Source: Strongylocentrotus purpuratus (Eukaryota; Echinodermata; Echinoidea; Camarodonta; Strongylocentrotidae). From it: a stretch of 64,000 nucleotides of DNA. The notes beneath the pieces are model-generated. The model searched no databases, had not been told where the DNA came from, and saw only the letters and a program-made list of their open reading frames with translations. The DNA lies in contig NW_022145601.1 in assembly GCF_000002235.5 (NCBI RefSeq), forward strand, positions 2,244,016-2,308,015, given 5' to 3'. How positions within the stretch are numbered: position 1 is the stretch's first letter; each line of letters begins with the position of its first letter. A program made the translations under genes and the position numbers. Below, one piece after another: positions 10,588 to 23,305 of the stretch.

Positions 10588-12260
10588 TCATATCTTCATA
10601 AAGGAAAGTAATTTTTCATTCATATTTATCATGATCAAGGTCAATATATGTCCGGTTAATTTCAGGTCAATAAATGCGCGCAAAAATGCGCGTACGCGTT
10701 TGTGCGCGCATTAACGTGCGCGTAAAATTTCAAATTGCTCAAAATTGTCTGAAATTTTTTTTGCATACGTTTCAGGCCATATGTAGCATTTGATTAAAAA
10801 AAACACGCACACGCGCATGCGCGCGCGTTTTTTGCGCGTTCTAGCATTTTGCAACATAGAATCGCCGAATTTTCTCTGTCATCATATTTGGTACATTTTT
10901 CCAAGCATTTTGATAACTTGTTCACCTTTTATTAACGCAATGAGTGTCCGTCAAAGTTTACAGCACGCGCGGATTTGCGTTATCTTTATCCACAATACTT
11001 GGGCAAAAACATGCCTATATAAAATTCATTGTAACTCTTTAGAATAGATAGGAACTCCCAATATTTTTTCATATTCAGATAGATTATGAGTCGGAGATAT
11101 GATTTCATGTCTCATTTGATCCTCAATTAACTCATGACGTCATCATAATGGCCTCCAAACTCAAAAATTCAATTTGCATATTATGACGTTTGCATATTTT
11201 TGGGTAATTGATTGTATTTCTGTAAATATAGATTGTTTTTCTCCTAAATTTCGATATGTTCTAGCTGAGATAATTTTCTACAAATGCAATGCCACAGCTT
11301 TCCAGTTTAACAAAGGTATCATGGCGTATTTTTGCGATTAAAGGAGGAATGTCAGTTTTTCACATTTTGCGTGTATTCTCTATGGGACATGACTATTTCT
11401 CAAAACTGGATTCTATATTTACTTTTTATTTTTTGATCAGATGCCGGGATCATGCTCATATTGCACTTGCAAAGTGGGATTTGAGAATCCCATTTTCCGT
11501 TTACGTGTAATCGCTATGTGAATTGTTTTGGTATATCGTTAACGCACTTGACTTCTATCCTCGAGGTCCCTGGTTCGAGTCTGGGCGTCTCCAACCATTT
11601 TTATTTCCTTTACTTTTTTTTTCTTTTTGACCTTTCAATGTACCATCTCCTTTGACTATTAAAACACGAAGATCCGCAAATAATGTAATAAACTATTTGT
11701 TTTATTATTACCCTATTTTCATTTAAACGATTACTTTTTGTGTCTAATCCCTATGGGAGATGACTTTTCCTCAAATCTGGATTCTACATTTCTGTCTTTT
11801 GCGAGCAATATCGCCGTTATTCCTGCTTGGATTTTGTTGATTTTTGAGGATGTTGTAGCTGAGACTATATGCTATCTAAATCACCCCTCATTTTTTCAAT
11901 AAGATATCAGGATCACGCTCATGATCATTTTTATCTTCATTATCATCATGATCATCATTATCATAATGATGATAATTATTGATCAATTACATTTTCATTT
12001 CTTTGAATAAGATAAAATCGTCAAAATGCGTTCTTCATGATGTAAATTAGAGTCAAAGGTGTAACCGGTTACTAATCTATCTTCCCTAGATCCATAATGA
12101 TCAAGGGATCGACACAATTTAAACTTGACATATGGATAGATCATAATGGGAAAAGTATTTTATAAAATAATATGATATGGTGTATTAAATGCATTCTTCG
12201 TTATGTAAACCAATATCATACGTATCACCTAATTCGTCTAAGTGACGAATTAAAGTCTAG
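10544..12260 (+). mobile_element. HINE C1 (subfamily A), 5' truncated
   Basis: Starts inside the body (ACGTCATCCAGGCGCCATTTTGTG) where the ORF1-like gene is cut. It then has the CG-rich palindromes, internal repeats, a 74-nt tRNA-like module (11519-11592), ATC tracts, the 3' subterminal repeat and hairpin AATTCGTC..GACGAATT, and terminal CTAG at 12257-12260. Non-coding. Confidence 0.85.
11519..11592 (+). tRNA. tRNA-like module in HINE C1 (degenerate)
   Basis: 74 nt like its paralogs, with B-box GGTTCGAGTCTGG and 3' arm CGTCTCC. The 5' acceptor arm (TGAATTG) no longer pairs well. Probably a tRNA-derived segment and not a working tRNA. Confidence 0.45.
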
Positions 12261-14340
12261 TTAGGTGAAACGTAACGAAGTCTACGTATCACCTTTTGAT
12301 TTCGTCAAGATTTTTATTATTAGGTGATACGTACGTAGACGTTTTTATTTATTTATTTATTTATTATTATTCTTCCTCGAATTTGTTCGCAGGATATCTC
12401 AAGACTGAATGAAGCCATTGTTATGAATCTTTCAATGATGATAGATCTTAGTCTAAGAACTGCGTGACCTTTCAAAGACTCAAAGTCATCGTGACGTTAT
12501 CCAGGCGCCATTTTGTGAAAATCAACTAATGATCATATCTTCATAACGGATAGTAATTTTTCATTCATATTTATCATTATTAAGATCAATATCCGTCCAG
12601 TCAATTTTAGGTCAAGAAACGTGCGTAGACGCGCGCGTACGCGTTCGTGCGCGCGTTAATGCGCGCGCAAAAATTTTAAATGCTCTAAATCGTCTTAAAT
12701 TTTGTTTGCATACGTTTCAGGCCATTTAAAGCATTTCGCAAAAAAATTGCGCACACGCGTATGCGTGCGCGTTTCCGCGCGTACTGGCATTTTGCAACAT
12801 AAAATCGCCGAATTTTCTCTATCATCTTATTTGGCACATTTTTCCAAGCATTTTGATAACTTGTTCATCTTTTATTAACGCAATGAGCGTCCGTCAAAGT
12901 TGACAGCACGCGCGGATTTGCGTTATCTTTATCCACAATACATCGGCAAAAACATGCCTATACAAAATGTAACCCTTCAGAATAGATAGGAACTCCCAAT
13001 ATTTTTTCATATTTAGATAGATTATGAGTCGTAAATATGATTTCATGTCTCATTTGACCCTCAATTAAGTCATAATGTCATCATAATGGCCTCCAAACTC
13101 AAAATTTAAATTTGCATATTATGACGTTTGCATATTTTTGGGAAATTGATTGTATTTCTGTAAATATAGATTGTTTTTCTCCTAAATTTCAATATGTTCT
13201 AGCTGAGATAATTTTCTACAAATGCAGTGACCACACTTTTCCAGTTTGACAAAAGTATCATGGAGTATTTTTGCGATTAAAGGAGGCATGTCAATTTTTC
13301 GCATTTTGCGTGTATTCTCTATGGGACATGACTTTTTCTCAAAACTGGATTCTACACTCCTGTCTTTCGCGAGCAAAATCTCCGTTGTTTTAGCTTCGTT
13401 TTCGCTGAGCTTCGGATATGTTGTAGCTGAGACAATGAGCTATCAAAAGTGTGCACTTTATTTTTCGATTAGATGCCGGGATCATGCTCATATTTCACTT
13501 GCAAAGTAGGATTTGAGAATTCCATTTCCCGTTTACGTGTAATCGCTATGGGAAATGTTTTGGTATATCGGTAACGCACTTGACTTCCATCCTCGAGATC
13601 CATGGTTCGAGTCCGGGTGTCTCCCACAATATTTGTCTTCACTTTATTTTTTGACTTTTCACTGTACCATCTCCTTTGAGTATTAAAACACGTAGAATCG
13701 CAAATAATGTAATAAACAACCCTATTTTCTTTATTATTACCCTATTTTCACTTAATCCATTACTTTTTGCGTGTAATCCCTATGGGAGATGACTTTTTCT
13801 CAAATCTGGAGTCTACATTCCTGTCTTTTGCAAGCAATATCGCCGTTATTTCGGCTTGGATTTTGTTGATTTTTGAGTATGTTGTAGCTGAGACTATATG
13901 CTATCTAAATCAACCCTCATTTTTTTCTCAATAAGATGTCATGATCGCGCTCATGATCATGATCATTATCATCATGATCATCATTATCATAATGATGATA
14001 ATCATTTATCAATTACATTTTCATTTCTTTGAATAAGATAAAATCGTCAAAAGGTGTTCTTCATGATGAAAATTAGAGTCAAATGTGTAACTGGTTACTG
14101 CACAGGGTCAAAGGTCATATATTGTTTCAATCTATCTTCCCTAGATCCATGATCATCAAGGAGACACAATTTAATCATGACATATGAATAGATCATAATG
14201 GGAGAAGCATATAAATGGGAGAAGCATTTTACAAAATAATATATCGTGTAATGCATTATTCGTTATGTAAACCATTATCATACGGTAAACCATTATCATA
14301 CGTATCACCTAATTCGTCTAAGTGACGAATTAAAGTCTAG
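12261..14340 (+). mobile_element. HINE C2 (subfamily A) with two stacked 5' caps
   Basis: Directly follows C1's CTAG. Two 5' caps are present, at 12263 (AGGTGAAACG, diverged) and 12322 (AGGTGATACGTACG), then TTATT repeats and a full body. The 3' end carries TACGTATCACCT, the hairpin and CTAG (14337-14340). A tRNA-like module lies at 13551-13624. Confidence 0.87.
13551..13624 (+). tRNA. tRNA-like module in HINE C2
   Basis: 74 nt. The ends GGAAATG and TGTCTCC pair for most of an acceptor stem; T-arm GGTTCGAGTCCGGG contains a full pol III B box; CTTGA..TCGAG can form an anticodon-like stem with a 9-nt loop, which is abnormal for a tRNA. The D-arm is weak. Best read as a tRNA-derived module, possibly a pol III promoter. 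Confidence 0.5.
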
Positions 14341-16384
14341 TTAGGTGATACGTACGTGGACGTATCACCTTTTGATTTCGTCAAGATTTTTCTTTATTAT
14401 TATTATTTTTTTTTTTTATTATTATTCTTCCTCGAATTTGTTCGCAGGATATCTCAAGACTGAACGAAGCCATTGTTATGAAACTTTCAATGATGATAGA
14501 TCTTAGTATAACTTAGAACTGCGTAATTTTTCAAAGACTCAAAGTCATCGTGACGTCATCCAGGCGCCATTTTGTGAAAATCAACTAATGATCATATCTT
14601 TATAACGAATAATAATTTTTCATTCATATTTATCATGATTAAGATCAATATCCGTCCGGTCAAGTTGAAGTCAATAAACGTGCGTAAATGCGCGCGTGCG
14701 CGCTCGTCCGCGCGTTTACGCGCGCGCAAAAATTAAAAATGCTCTAAATCATCCCAAATTTTTTTTGCATACGTTTCATGCCATATGGAGCATTTGATAA
14801 AAAAATTACGCGCACGCGCATGCGCGCGCGTTTTCGCGCGTACTGGCATTTTGCAACATAGAATCGCCGATTTTTTTCTGTCATCATATTCGGTACATTT
14901 TTCCAAGCATTTTGATAATTTGTTCACCTTTTATTAACGCAATGAGCGTCCGTCAAAGTTGACAGCACGCGCGGATTTGCGTTATCTTTATCCACAATAC
15001 ATGGGCAAAAACATGCCTATATAAAATTCATTGTAACTCTTTAGAATAGATAGAAACTCCTAATATTTTGTCATATTTGGATAGATTATGAGTCGGAGAT
15101 ATGATTTCATGTCTCATTTGATCCTCAATTAACTCATGACGTCATCATAATGGCCTCAAAACTTAAAATTTTAATTTGCATATTATGACGTCAGCATATT
15201 TTTGGAAAATTGATTATATCTCTGTAAATATGGATCAATTTTCTTTTTAATTTTGATATGTTCTAGCTGAGACAATTTTCTACAAATGTAATATTCACAA
15301 TTTTTATTTTTGACAAAAGTATCATGGTGTATTTTTGCGATTAAAGGAGGCATGTCAATTTTTCGCATTTTGCGTGTATTCTCTATGGGACATGACTTTT
15401 TCTCAAAACTGGATTCTACACTCCTGTCTTTCGCGAGCAAAATCTCCGTTGTTTTAGCTTTGTTTTCGCTGAGCTTCGGATATGTTGTAGCTGAGACAAT
15501 GAGCTATCACAAGTGTGCCCTTTATTTTTCGATTAGATGCCGGGATCATGCTCATATTACACTTGCAAAGTAGTATTTCTGAATTCCATTTCCCGTTTAC
15601 GTGTAATCGCTATGGGAGATGTTTTGGTATATCGGTAACGCACTTGACTTCCAACCTCGAGATCCCTGATTCGAGTCCGGGTGTCTCCAACACTTTTTTT
15701 TCACTTTTTTTTCCTTTTGACCTTCACTGTACCATCTCCTTTGATTATTTAAACTCGTAGATTCGCAAATAATGTCATAAATAACCCTTTTTACTTTATT
15801 ATTACCCTATTTTCACTTAATCCATTACTTTTTGCGTGTAATCCCTATGGGAAATGACTTTTTCTCAAATCTGGAGTCTACATTCCTGTCTTTTGCGAGC
15901 AATATCGCCGTTATTTCGGCTTGGATTTTGTTGATTTTTGAGTATGTTGTAGCTGAGATTATATGCTATCTAAATCAACCCTCATTTTTTCAATAAGATG
16001 TCATGATCGCGCTCATGATCATGATCATGATCATCACGATCATCATTATCATAATGATGCTAATCATTTATCAATTACATTTTCATTTCTTTGAATAAGA
16101 TAAAATCGTCAAAAGGTGTTCTTCATGATGTAAATTAGAGTCAAATGTGTAACTGGTTACTGCACAGGGTCAAAGGTCATATATTGTTTCAATCTATCTT
16201 CCCTGGATCCATGATGATCAAGGAGACACAATTTAATCTTGACATATGAATAGATCATAATGGGAGAAGCATATGAATGGGAGAAGCATTTTACAAAATA
16301 ATATATCGTGTAATGCATTATTCGTTATGTAAACCATTATCATACGTATCACCTAATTCGTCTAAGTGACGAATTAAAGTCTAG
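14341..16384 (+). mobile_element. HINE C3 (subfamily A), most complete A copy
   Basis: The 5' cap AGGTGATACG..CGTATCACCT (14343-14370) is a hairpin by itself. The 3' end reads TACGTATCACCT (16343-16354), hairpin AATTCGTC..GACGAATT (16355-16375), CTAG (16381-16384). The body contains CRE-type TGACGTCA sites, CG-rich palindromes, two copies of a ~140-bp module around the tRNA-like element, and ATC/ATG palindromes. No coding sequence. Confidence 0.9.
15615..15688 (+). tRNA. tRNA-like module in HINE C3
   Basis: The clearest copy: acceptor arms GGAGATG and TGTCTCC pair over seven positions allowing two G-T pairs; T-stem CCTGA/CCGGG with loop TTCGAGT; 74 nt in total. The anticodon loop is too long for a canonical tRNA, so no anticodon is called. 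Confidence 0.55.
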
Positions 16385-18042
16385 TTTATTTTTATTATTC
16401 TTCCTCGAATTTGTTCGCAGGATATCTCAAGACTGAATAAAGCCATTATCATAAAACTAGACACGATGATAGATCTTAGTCTAACTTAGAACTGCGTGAC
16501 TTTTTAGAGACTCAAAGTCATCGTGACGTCATCCAGGCGCCATTTTGTGAAAATCAACTAATGATCATATCTTCATAATGGATTGTAATTTTTCATTCAT
16601 ATTTATCATGATCAAGATCAATATCCGTCCGGTCAATTTTAGGTCACTAAACATGCGCTAATGCCCGCGTGCGCGTTCGTCCGCGCTTTTAAGCGCGCGC
16701 AAAAATTTAAAATGCTCTAAATCATCCCAATTTTTTTTGCATACGTTTCAGGCCATATGGAGCATTTGACAAAAAATCACGCTCACGCGCATGCGCGCGC
16801 GTTATTTACGCGTACTGGCATTTTGCAACATAGAATCGCCGAATTTTCTGTATCATCTTATTTGGCACATTTTTCCAAGCATTTTGATAACCTTTTCATC
16901 TTTTGATAACGCAATGAGTGTCCGTCAAAGTTGACAGTGCGCGCGGACCTGCGTTATCTTTATCAACAATACATGATCAAAAACATGCCTATACAAAATT
17001 CTTTGTAACCCTTCAGAATAGATAAGAACTCCCAATATTTTTCTCATATTTAGATAGATTATTAGTCGTAAATATGATTTCATGTCTCATTTGACCCTCA
17101 ATTAACTCATGACGTCACCATATGTCCTCCAAACTCAAAAATTTAATTTGCATGTTATGACGTCAGCATATTTTTCGAAAATTGATTGTATCTCTGTAAA
17201 TATTGATTGATTTTCTTTCAATTTTGATATGTTTTAGCTGAAACAATTCTCTACAAATATAGTGTGCACAACTTTTCATTTTGACAAAGGCATCATGGCG
17301 TATTTTTGCGATTAAAGGAGGCATGTCAATTTTTTACATTTTGCGTGTATTCTCTATGGGACATAACATTTTCTCAAAACTGGATTCTTCACTCCTGTCT
17401 TTCGCGAGCAAAATCTCCGTTGTCTTAGCTTAGTTTTTGCTGAGCTTCGAATATGTTGTAGATGAGACAATAATCTATCACACGTGTGCCTACCTTTGTC
17501 TTCACTTTATTTTTTGACTTTTCACTGTACCACCTCCTTTGAGTATTAAAACACGTAGAATCGCAAATAATGTAATAAACAACCCTATTTTCTTTATTAT
17601 TACCCTATTTTCACTTAATCCATTACTTTTTGCGTGTAATCCCTATGGGAGATGACTTTTTCTCAAATCTGGATTCTACATTCCTGTGTTTTGAGCAATA
17701 TCGCCGATTTTTCTGCTTGGATTTTGTTGATTTTTGAGTATGTTGTAGCTGAGACAAGTTTCCACGAGATTTATGTAGACTATCTAACATTATCATGACG
17801 TTATCATAGTCCAAAATTCAATCATAGGTGACATGTCAATTATCATATATAACAATCCTCAATCGGATACCTGAAGGGGGCGCTATACCACTTTCAATCA
17901 TGGTCATCTAAAGGAGAAGGAATATATTGTAAAAGAAACACATAATGAAAATCAAATTATCTTTAACAATATTTTTATTGAAGGTAGGATAATTCCTTTT
18001 AATGCAAAATTGTTTCATGTGAACATTTTTTAAGTTAAACAT

Positions 18043-18774
18043 TTGACGGACGCTGAAGGTGATATGAGATCAGGGGACTATTTCATAAGGAAAGGTCTTA
18101 ATGTAGACGATCTGTTTTTTCTTAATGATCTATACACCAAATTGCCAGCTGCCTGGAAGATTAAGAGAATTTGCAGAGGGAGAGATGATACTCTAAATGA
18201 CACTGTTGATCTTTCCAACATTAACTTTATCATTAACAAAACAGTGTATTCTTTTGAGTCTGTCTCTTCCAAAATGCTCTATAACATTTTTATTGCTATA
18301 ATACAAGATGCATTTGCTTTTAAACATCCAGAGGTAATAGCTTTAAATCTAGATAAGTCGGAAACTACAACATGTTTCTCAATCCCTAGATTTTCCACTC
18401 TGGATGGGAAGTTAAGAGAATTTCAGTATAAACTTTTACATAACATCATCTTTTGTAATGATAAATTGTATCTTTTTGGATTAACACAGTCAAATTTATG
18501 TTCCTTTTGTAGAAAAGAAGTAGAAACCTATCGTCATATTTTCTTTGAATGTTCTGAAGGGTCCAGAATATGGAATGAGATGGGAAACAGTTTAAAGATG
18601 TTTCAGTTTCTTAATATGCAATGGATTGATGTGTTGCTTGGTTTCAGAAAAAATATGAAAGATAATATATTGTTAAATCATGTATTGATTTTGGTCAAAT
18701 ATATGATTTACAGTAATCGTAAAAAAGGAAAGTTCCCATCTAGTAAAGAAATATGTAAGGCTGTAGAGAACTAA
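18043..18774 (+). pseudogene. L1/Tx1 ORF2 C-terminus with zf-RVT zinc region
   Basis: 243 codons. Upstream, 17930-18030 reads in a neighbouring frame as more ORF2 (ENQIIFNNIFIEGRIIPF), so the first Met is not a true start. Residues ~125-185 hold the zf-RVT signature: LREFQYKLLHNIIF, CSFCRKEVETYRHIFFEC. This region lies after the RT domain in L1/Tx1-type ORF2. No RT motifs remain. Confidence 0.8.
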
Positions 18775-18874
18775 AAAAAAGTTGAACATGAAAAAGCAAA
18801 ATTAAAGGACAAACTGCCAATACATTATCAAAAATGGGAAAATTTTACCCCTTAAGGCAGGGGAACTGATACTG

Positions 18875-19386
18875 TTTTCACACTGGCAATATTTTGCTTA
18901 ACCCCGTACTATAGGTGGGGTTAAGGGGGGTCTTAGCCCCACCTATAGTACGGGGTTAAGCCTATTCCACTTTCTGTTCAGACTGGTTTTTACCAAAGTG
19001 GGCTAAAGTTGGCTAACCCCACCTATAGTACGGGGTTAACTAACCCTGCAAAATAGCAGGGCTAACTCCGCAATTGTGGTGCTAACTCCTGCTAACCCCG
19101 CAATTGCGGTGCTAAGCAAATGAATGAGAACAGAAACGAAAAATAGTCCGGTACTACGCAATGGAGCGTATCGCAGCTGGCCAGATGCGAAGTATGTCCT
19201 ATCATAACATACACGATATCCGGGGTTAACGAAATGCAGTGAGAACAAGCGGGAATTTTCTTATTCCGGAATAGGCGCTAGTACGGGACTAAAAACAGCG
19301 AGTGTGAAAAGCCAAAAAAATAGTCCGGGGTTAAGGATAGTACGGGGCTAAGCAAAGTACGGGGTTAAGCAAAACCAGTGTGAAAA
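18875..19386. mobile_element. 512-bp TIR element (MITE) in LINE 3' UTR
   Basis: Ends are TTTTCACACTGG (18875) and CCAGTGTGAAAA (19386). The inverted similarity continues inward through TTTTGCTTAACCCCGTACT. Several inverted and direct copies of CTTAACCCCGTACTATAGG lie inside. No coding sequence; the superfamily is uncertain because I could not fix a target-site duplication. Confidence 0.75.
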
Positions 19387-20000
19387 GAGTATGATTGTAT
19401 TATATTGTAATTCCTGTTTCCTGTTCACTCCCTCACTTTCTCATCGATCCGGACACTTACCTGCTATCGTGTTTGCCTTGGTGTTTATATTTTATATTTT
19501 TATTTTTTTTAAATAACGGTATAGTTAAAGACCTCTACTGATACAAGACCCTTATATAGTTATAATAAAAAATGCACCATACCATTATATGTAAATATAA
19601 CAAATTTTGTTATCATGGTTTATGAAGCAGCACCTTCACCTTATACTTTTTGTTTATATAAGAAAATCTTTGTTCAGATTGCTTAATTTATATTGAATTA
19701 ATTAATTTGCTTATTATGTTGTAAAAATTGTTCCTTTGTATATTGTTGTATCCAAGTATTACCGTCACCTTTTCCTTTTTAAAGGAATTGGAGCATATTC
19801 TGTACACCTGTTTTGAATGTTTACTTTATTAGTTGGGATACTCATGGAAAATATTTTTTGAATATGCCTGTGTTTAAAATGTATGAGACAATGTACTACA
19901 TGTATGTTTATACTGTAAGAACAATTGTGTTCCTATTCATCATTTTGTATAATTATGAAGATCTGAATAAAGGCAAAAAAGCTTTAAAAAAAAAAAAAAT

Positions 20001-20205
20001 CTGGAAGGCATTGTTCTCAATTGCATCTCTCCTCTCTGTTGCTCTTTACTTCTCCTCTCATGTTGTGCCCCTCTCCTTTTTTGGTCTGTCTCTGCATCTA
20101 TCTATCTCTCTTCTCTTTCACCCTCTCCCTCTCTCTCTCTCTCTTGCCTTGCGTCCCTCTTATTCTCTTGGTCTGTCTCCCTCTTGCCCTACAGTTGAAA
20201 CTTGA
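20001..20205. repeat. pyrimidine-rich CT microsatellite
   Basis: TCTC/CCTCT-rich strand bias directly after the LINE poly(A). Open frames here are Ser/Leu-rich artefacts. Confidence 0.7.
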
Positions 20206-21503
20206 CTCATGGATAGACCATAATGGGAGTAGTAAACGAAATATGAAATCGTGAAAATGCGTTCTTCATTATGTTACACATGAGCATACGTATCACCTAA
20301 TTCGTCAAAGTGACGAATTAAAGTCTAGTTTATTTATTATTATTCTTCCTCGAATTTGTTCGCAGGATATCTCAAGACTGAATAAAGCCATTATTATGAA
20401 ACTTACCATGATGATAGATCTTAGTCTAACTTAGAACTGCGTGACTTTTCAAAGATTCAAAGTCATCGTGACGTCATCCAGGCGCCATTTGTGAAAATCA
20501 ATTGATCATATCTTCATAACGGATAGTAATTTTTCATTCATATAAATGATAAAGATCAATATCCGTCCGGTCTATTTTGGGTCAATAAACGTACGCAAAT
20601 GCGCGCGTACGCGTTCGTCCGCGCGTTTACGTGCGCGCAAAAATTTAAAATGCTCCAAATCATACCGAATCTTTTTTGCATACTTTTCAGGCCATTTGGA
20701 GCATTTGACAACAAATCATGCATACGCGCATGCGCGCGCATTTTTTTGCGTGTACTAGCATTTTGCAACGTAGAATCGCCGAATTTTTCTTTTTTCATAT
20801 TTGGCACATTTTCAAAGCATTTTGATAATTTGTTCACCTTTTATTAACGCAATGAGCGTGCGTCAAAGTTGACAGCACGCGCGGATTTTCGTTATCTTTA
20901 TCCACAATACATGGGCAAAAACATGCCTATATAAAATTCATTGTAACTCTTTAGAATAGATAGAAACTCCTAATATTTTTTCATATTTAGATCGATTATG
21001 AGTTTGAGATATGATTTCTTGTCTCATTTGACCCTTAATTAACTCATGACGTCATCATAATGGCCTCCAAACTCAAAATTTAAATTTGCATATGCTGACG
21101 TCAGCATAATTTTGGAAAATTGATTGTATCTCTGTAGATATAAATCGTTTTTCTTCCACATTTTAATATGTTCTAGCTGAGACAATTTTCTACAAACGCG
21201 GTTTTCACAATTGTTCAATTAGACAAAAGCATCATGGCGTATTTTTTCGATTAAAGGAGGCATGTAAATTGTTCACATTTTGCGTGTATTCTCTATGGGA
21301 CATGACTTTTTCTCAAAACTGGATTCTACATTCCTGTCTCTCGTGAGCAATATCTCCGTTGTTTAACGGGTATGTTGTAGCTGAGACAATCAGCTATCAC
21401 TAATGTGTCTTTATTTTTTAATCAGATGCCGGGATCATGCTCATATTTCACTTGCAAAGTAGGATTTGAGAATTCCATTTCCCGTTTACGTGTAATCGCC
21501 ATG

Positions 21504-22674
21504 GGAAATGTTTTGGTATTTCGGTAACGCACTTGACTTCCAAGCTCGAGATCCCTGGTTCGAGTCCGGGTGGCGAATTTGCGATTCCCAAACCATTCAG
21601 CTTAGGGAGACTTTATGAGTAACGTGATTGGTCGAGAGAAGAAATAAATATTACTTCATTTACTGCACGCTTGGGCTCGCTCACAGCTGACACAGACACG
21701 CAAACACTCACAATGTTAGTCTGCAAGCACAGACTCTAATTTGACACTTTACGAAAGATATGTCTGAGGGAAGTCTATCTACATGTAATGGCCTACTGTA
21801 GTCTCACGATTCAGACTCTGTATTTTGCACAGGTATGTGCCTGCAAACTACTCACATGCCTTAGAATTCTGCTACTAAAGGTGTGTATCAGTAACGCATA
21901 GAGAGGGATGGGTCAGTGAGATGGGTCGAGATGAATTAATTTAATTTTGGAAACTTGCTCTAGTTTTACCATTTTAATCTGTTTGAGGATTTCTGACCTG
22001 GAAATTTTGTAATGCCTAATCCTTTCATCAAGCTCTGATTATTAGAACAACTGCTGGGCCTCTCTGCAACCCCTTTTTTCACTCAGACTCAAGCTCTCAT
22101 TTATACATAGACATCTAGACTAGTAAGTTAGACTCCCCCCCCCTCCCCCAATAAATAATGTTTCATTTTTTTTATTTTTTATCATAGGTCTATATATCTA
22201 GGGTCTAGATTTAAAAAAAATAATAAAAAAATCATCCAATCGATATCTATATTTCATTAGAACATACTTGTATTTAACTGCACATACGCTTTGTTGTTAG
22301 GTACAATGCACTTCACACGCGAGCTAGCTACAGGCACATACAGGCCCACTGTTATCCCTTGTTTATATGCAGCCCATTCATGCAAACATCATTCCAAAAG
22401 TCATAGACACGGATCTGATCATGGCGACTTTATAATAAAATAATTAAATACAGGGTCTAAATATCTACTTAGATCTACATGCAGATTTGGAAAATCATTT
22501 TGAAGATGTGATGGTTCACTCGGACTTGGCCCCAGACACATTCGCACCGCCATGATGAGATGGCTCGCGTCGATGTGGGCGTGTCTTTATAACTTTTTTA
22601 ACCAATCACGTTGCTCAAAATGTTTCCCATAGCTGAATGGTTTGGGAATCGCAAATTCGCGTCCGGGTGTCTCC
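21504..22674 (+). tRNA. tRNA-like module in HINE C5, split by insertion
   Basis: Left part 21504-21572 and right part 22661-22674 rejoin to the same 74-nt module seen elsewhere once the insertion and one copy of the 9-bp duplication are removed. The break falls in the 3' side of the T-arm. Confidence 0.5.
21573..22660. mobile_element. Mutator-like non-autonomous element with 9-bp TSD
   Basis: 1,088 bp with long terminal inverted repeats (~60 bp): GCGAATTTGCGATTCCCAAA at the left, its inverse at the right (ATGGTTTGGGAATCGCAAAT), continuing through AACGTGATTGGT. It is flanked by the direct repeat GTCCGGGTG at 21564-21572 and 22661-22669, and uninterrupted paralogs have one copy. A 9-bp duplication with long TIRs is the Mutator/MULE pattern. 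No transposase frame. Confidence 0.85.
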
Positions 22675-23305
22675 AACAATATTTGTCTTTACTTTTTCTT
22701 TTCTTTTTGACCTTTCACTGTACCATCTTCTTTGATTTTCAAAACACGTAGAATCGCAAACAATGTAATAAACAATCCTATTTACTTTATTATTTTTGCG
22801 TTTAATCCCTATGGGAGATGACTTTTTATCAAATCTGGATTCTACATTCCTGTGTTTTGAGCAATATCGCCGTTATTTCTGCTTAGATTTAGTTGATTTT
22901 TGAGTATGTTGTAGCTGAGACTATATGCTATCTGAATCATCCCTCATTTTTTCAATAAGATATCAGGATCACGCTAATGATCAAGATCATCTTTATCATA
23001 ATGATGATAATTATTTATCAATTACATTTCATTTCTTTGAATAAGATAACATCGTAAAAATGTGTTCTTCATGATGTAAATTAGAGTCAAAGGTGTAACT
23101 GGTTACTGTACAGAGTCAACGGTCATATATAGTTTTAATCTATCTTCCCTAGATCCATGATGATCAAGGAGACACAATTCAATCTTGACATATAGATAGA
23201 TCAAAATGGGAGAAGCATTTTATAAAATAATATATCGTGTAATTCATTATTCGTTATGTAAACCATTATCATACATATCACCTAATTCGTCAAAGTGACG
23301 AATTA

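Larger units (their letters stand above)
17860..20000 (+). mobile_element. L1/Tx1-like LINE, 5' truncated, with poly(A)
   Basis: The 3' half of a non-LTR retrotransposon: C-terminal ORF2 (about 17930-18774), a long 3' UTR, an AATAAA signal (GAATAAAGG near 19967) and a poly(A) tract at 19985-19999. Truncation at the 5' end and a poly(A) tail are the usual marks of target-primed integration. A TIR element sits in its 3' UTR at 18875-19386. The 5' boundary is approximate. Confidence 0.78.
16385..20328 (+). mobile_element. HINE C4 (subfamily A), split by an L1/Tx1 insertion
   Basis: Begins without a cap in the T-rich tract after C3's CTAG. The tRNA-like module is deleted: at ~17490 the sequence jumps to the segment after it. 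About 2.1 kb of LINE lie at roughly 17860-20000. The HINE resumes near 20195 (AACTTGACTCATGGATAGA) and ends with TACGTATCACCT, the hairpin and CTAG at 20325-20328. Confidence 0.8.
20329..23305 (+). mobile_element. HINE C5 (subfamily A), split by a Mutator-like element
   Basis: Follows C4's CTAG without a cap. The body is interrupted at 21573-22660. The 3' terminal hairpin AATTCGTC..GACGAATT is present (to 23305), but CTAG is missing; the sequence continues as AGGTTTGG, so the last bases were lost or the array was recombined here. Confidence 0.82.

Noticed and set aside
11519..11592. Functional tRNA gene
   Set aside because: All copies have a 9-nt anticodon-like loop and a weak D-arm, so I call a tRNA-like module and no isotype.
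13182..15573. Repeated ~87-codon frames in HINE copies (FAIKGGMSIFRILRVFSMGH...)
   Set aside because: The frame recurs because the DNA repeat recurs; it is open in only some copies and has no recognisable fold, start context or coding-type substitution pattern.
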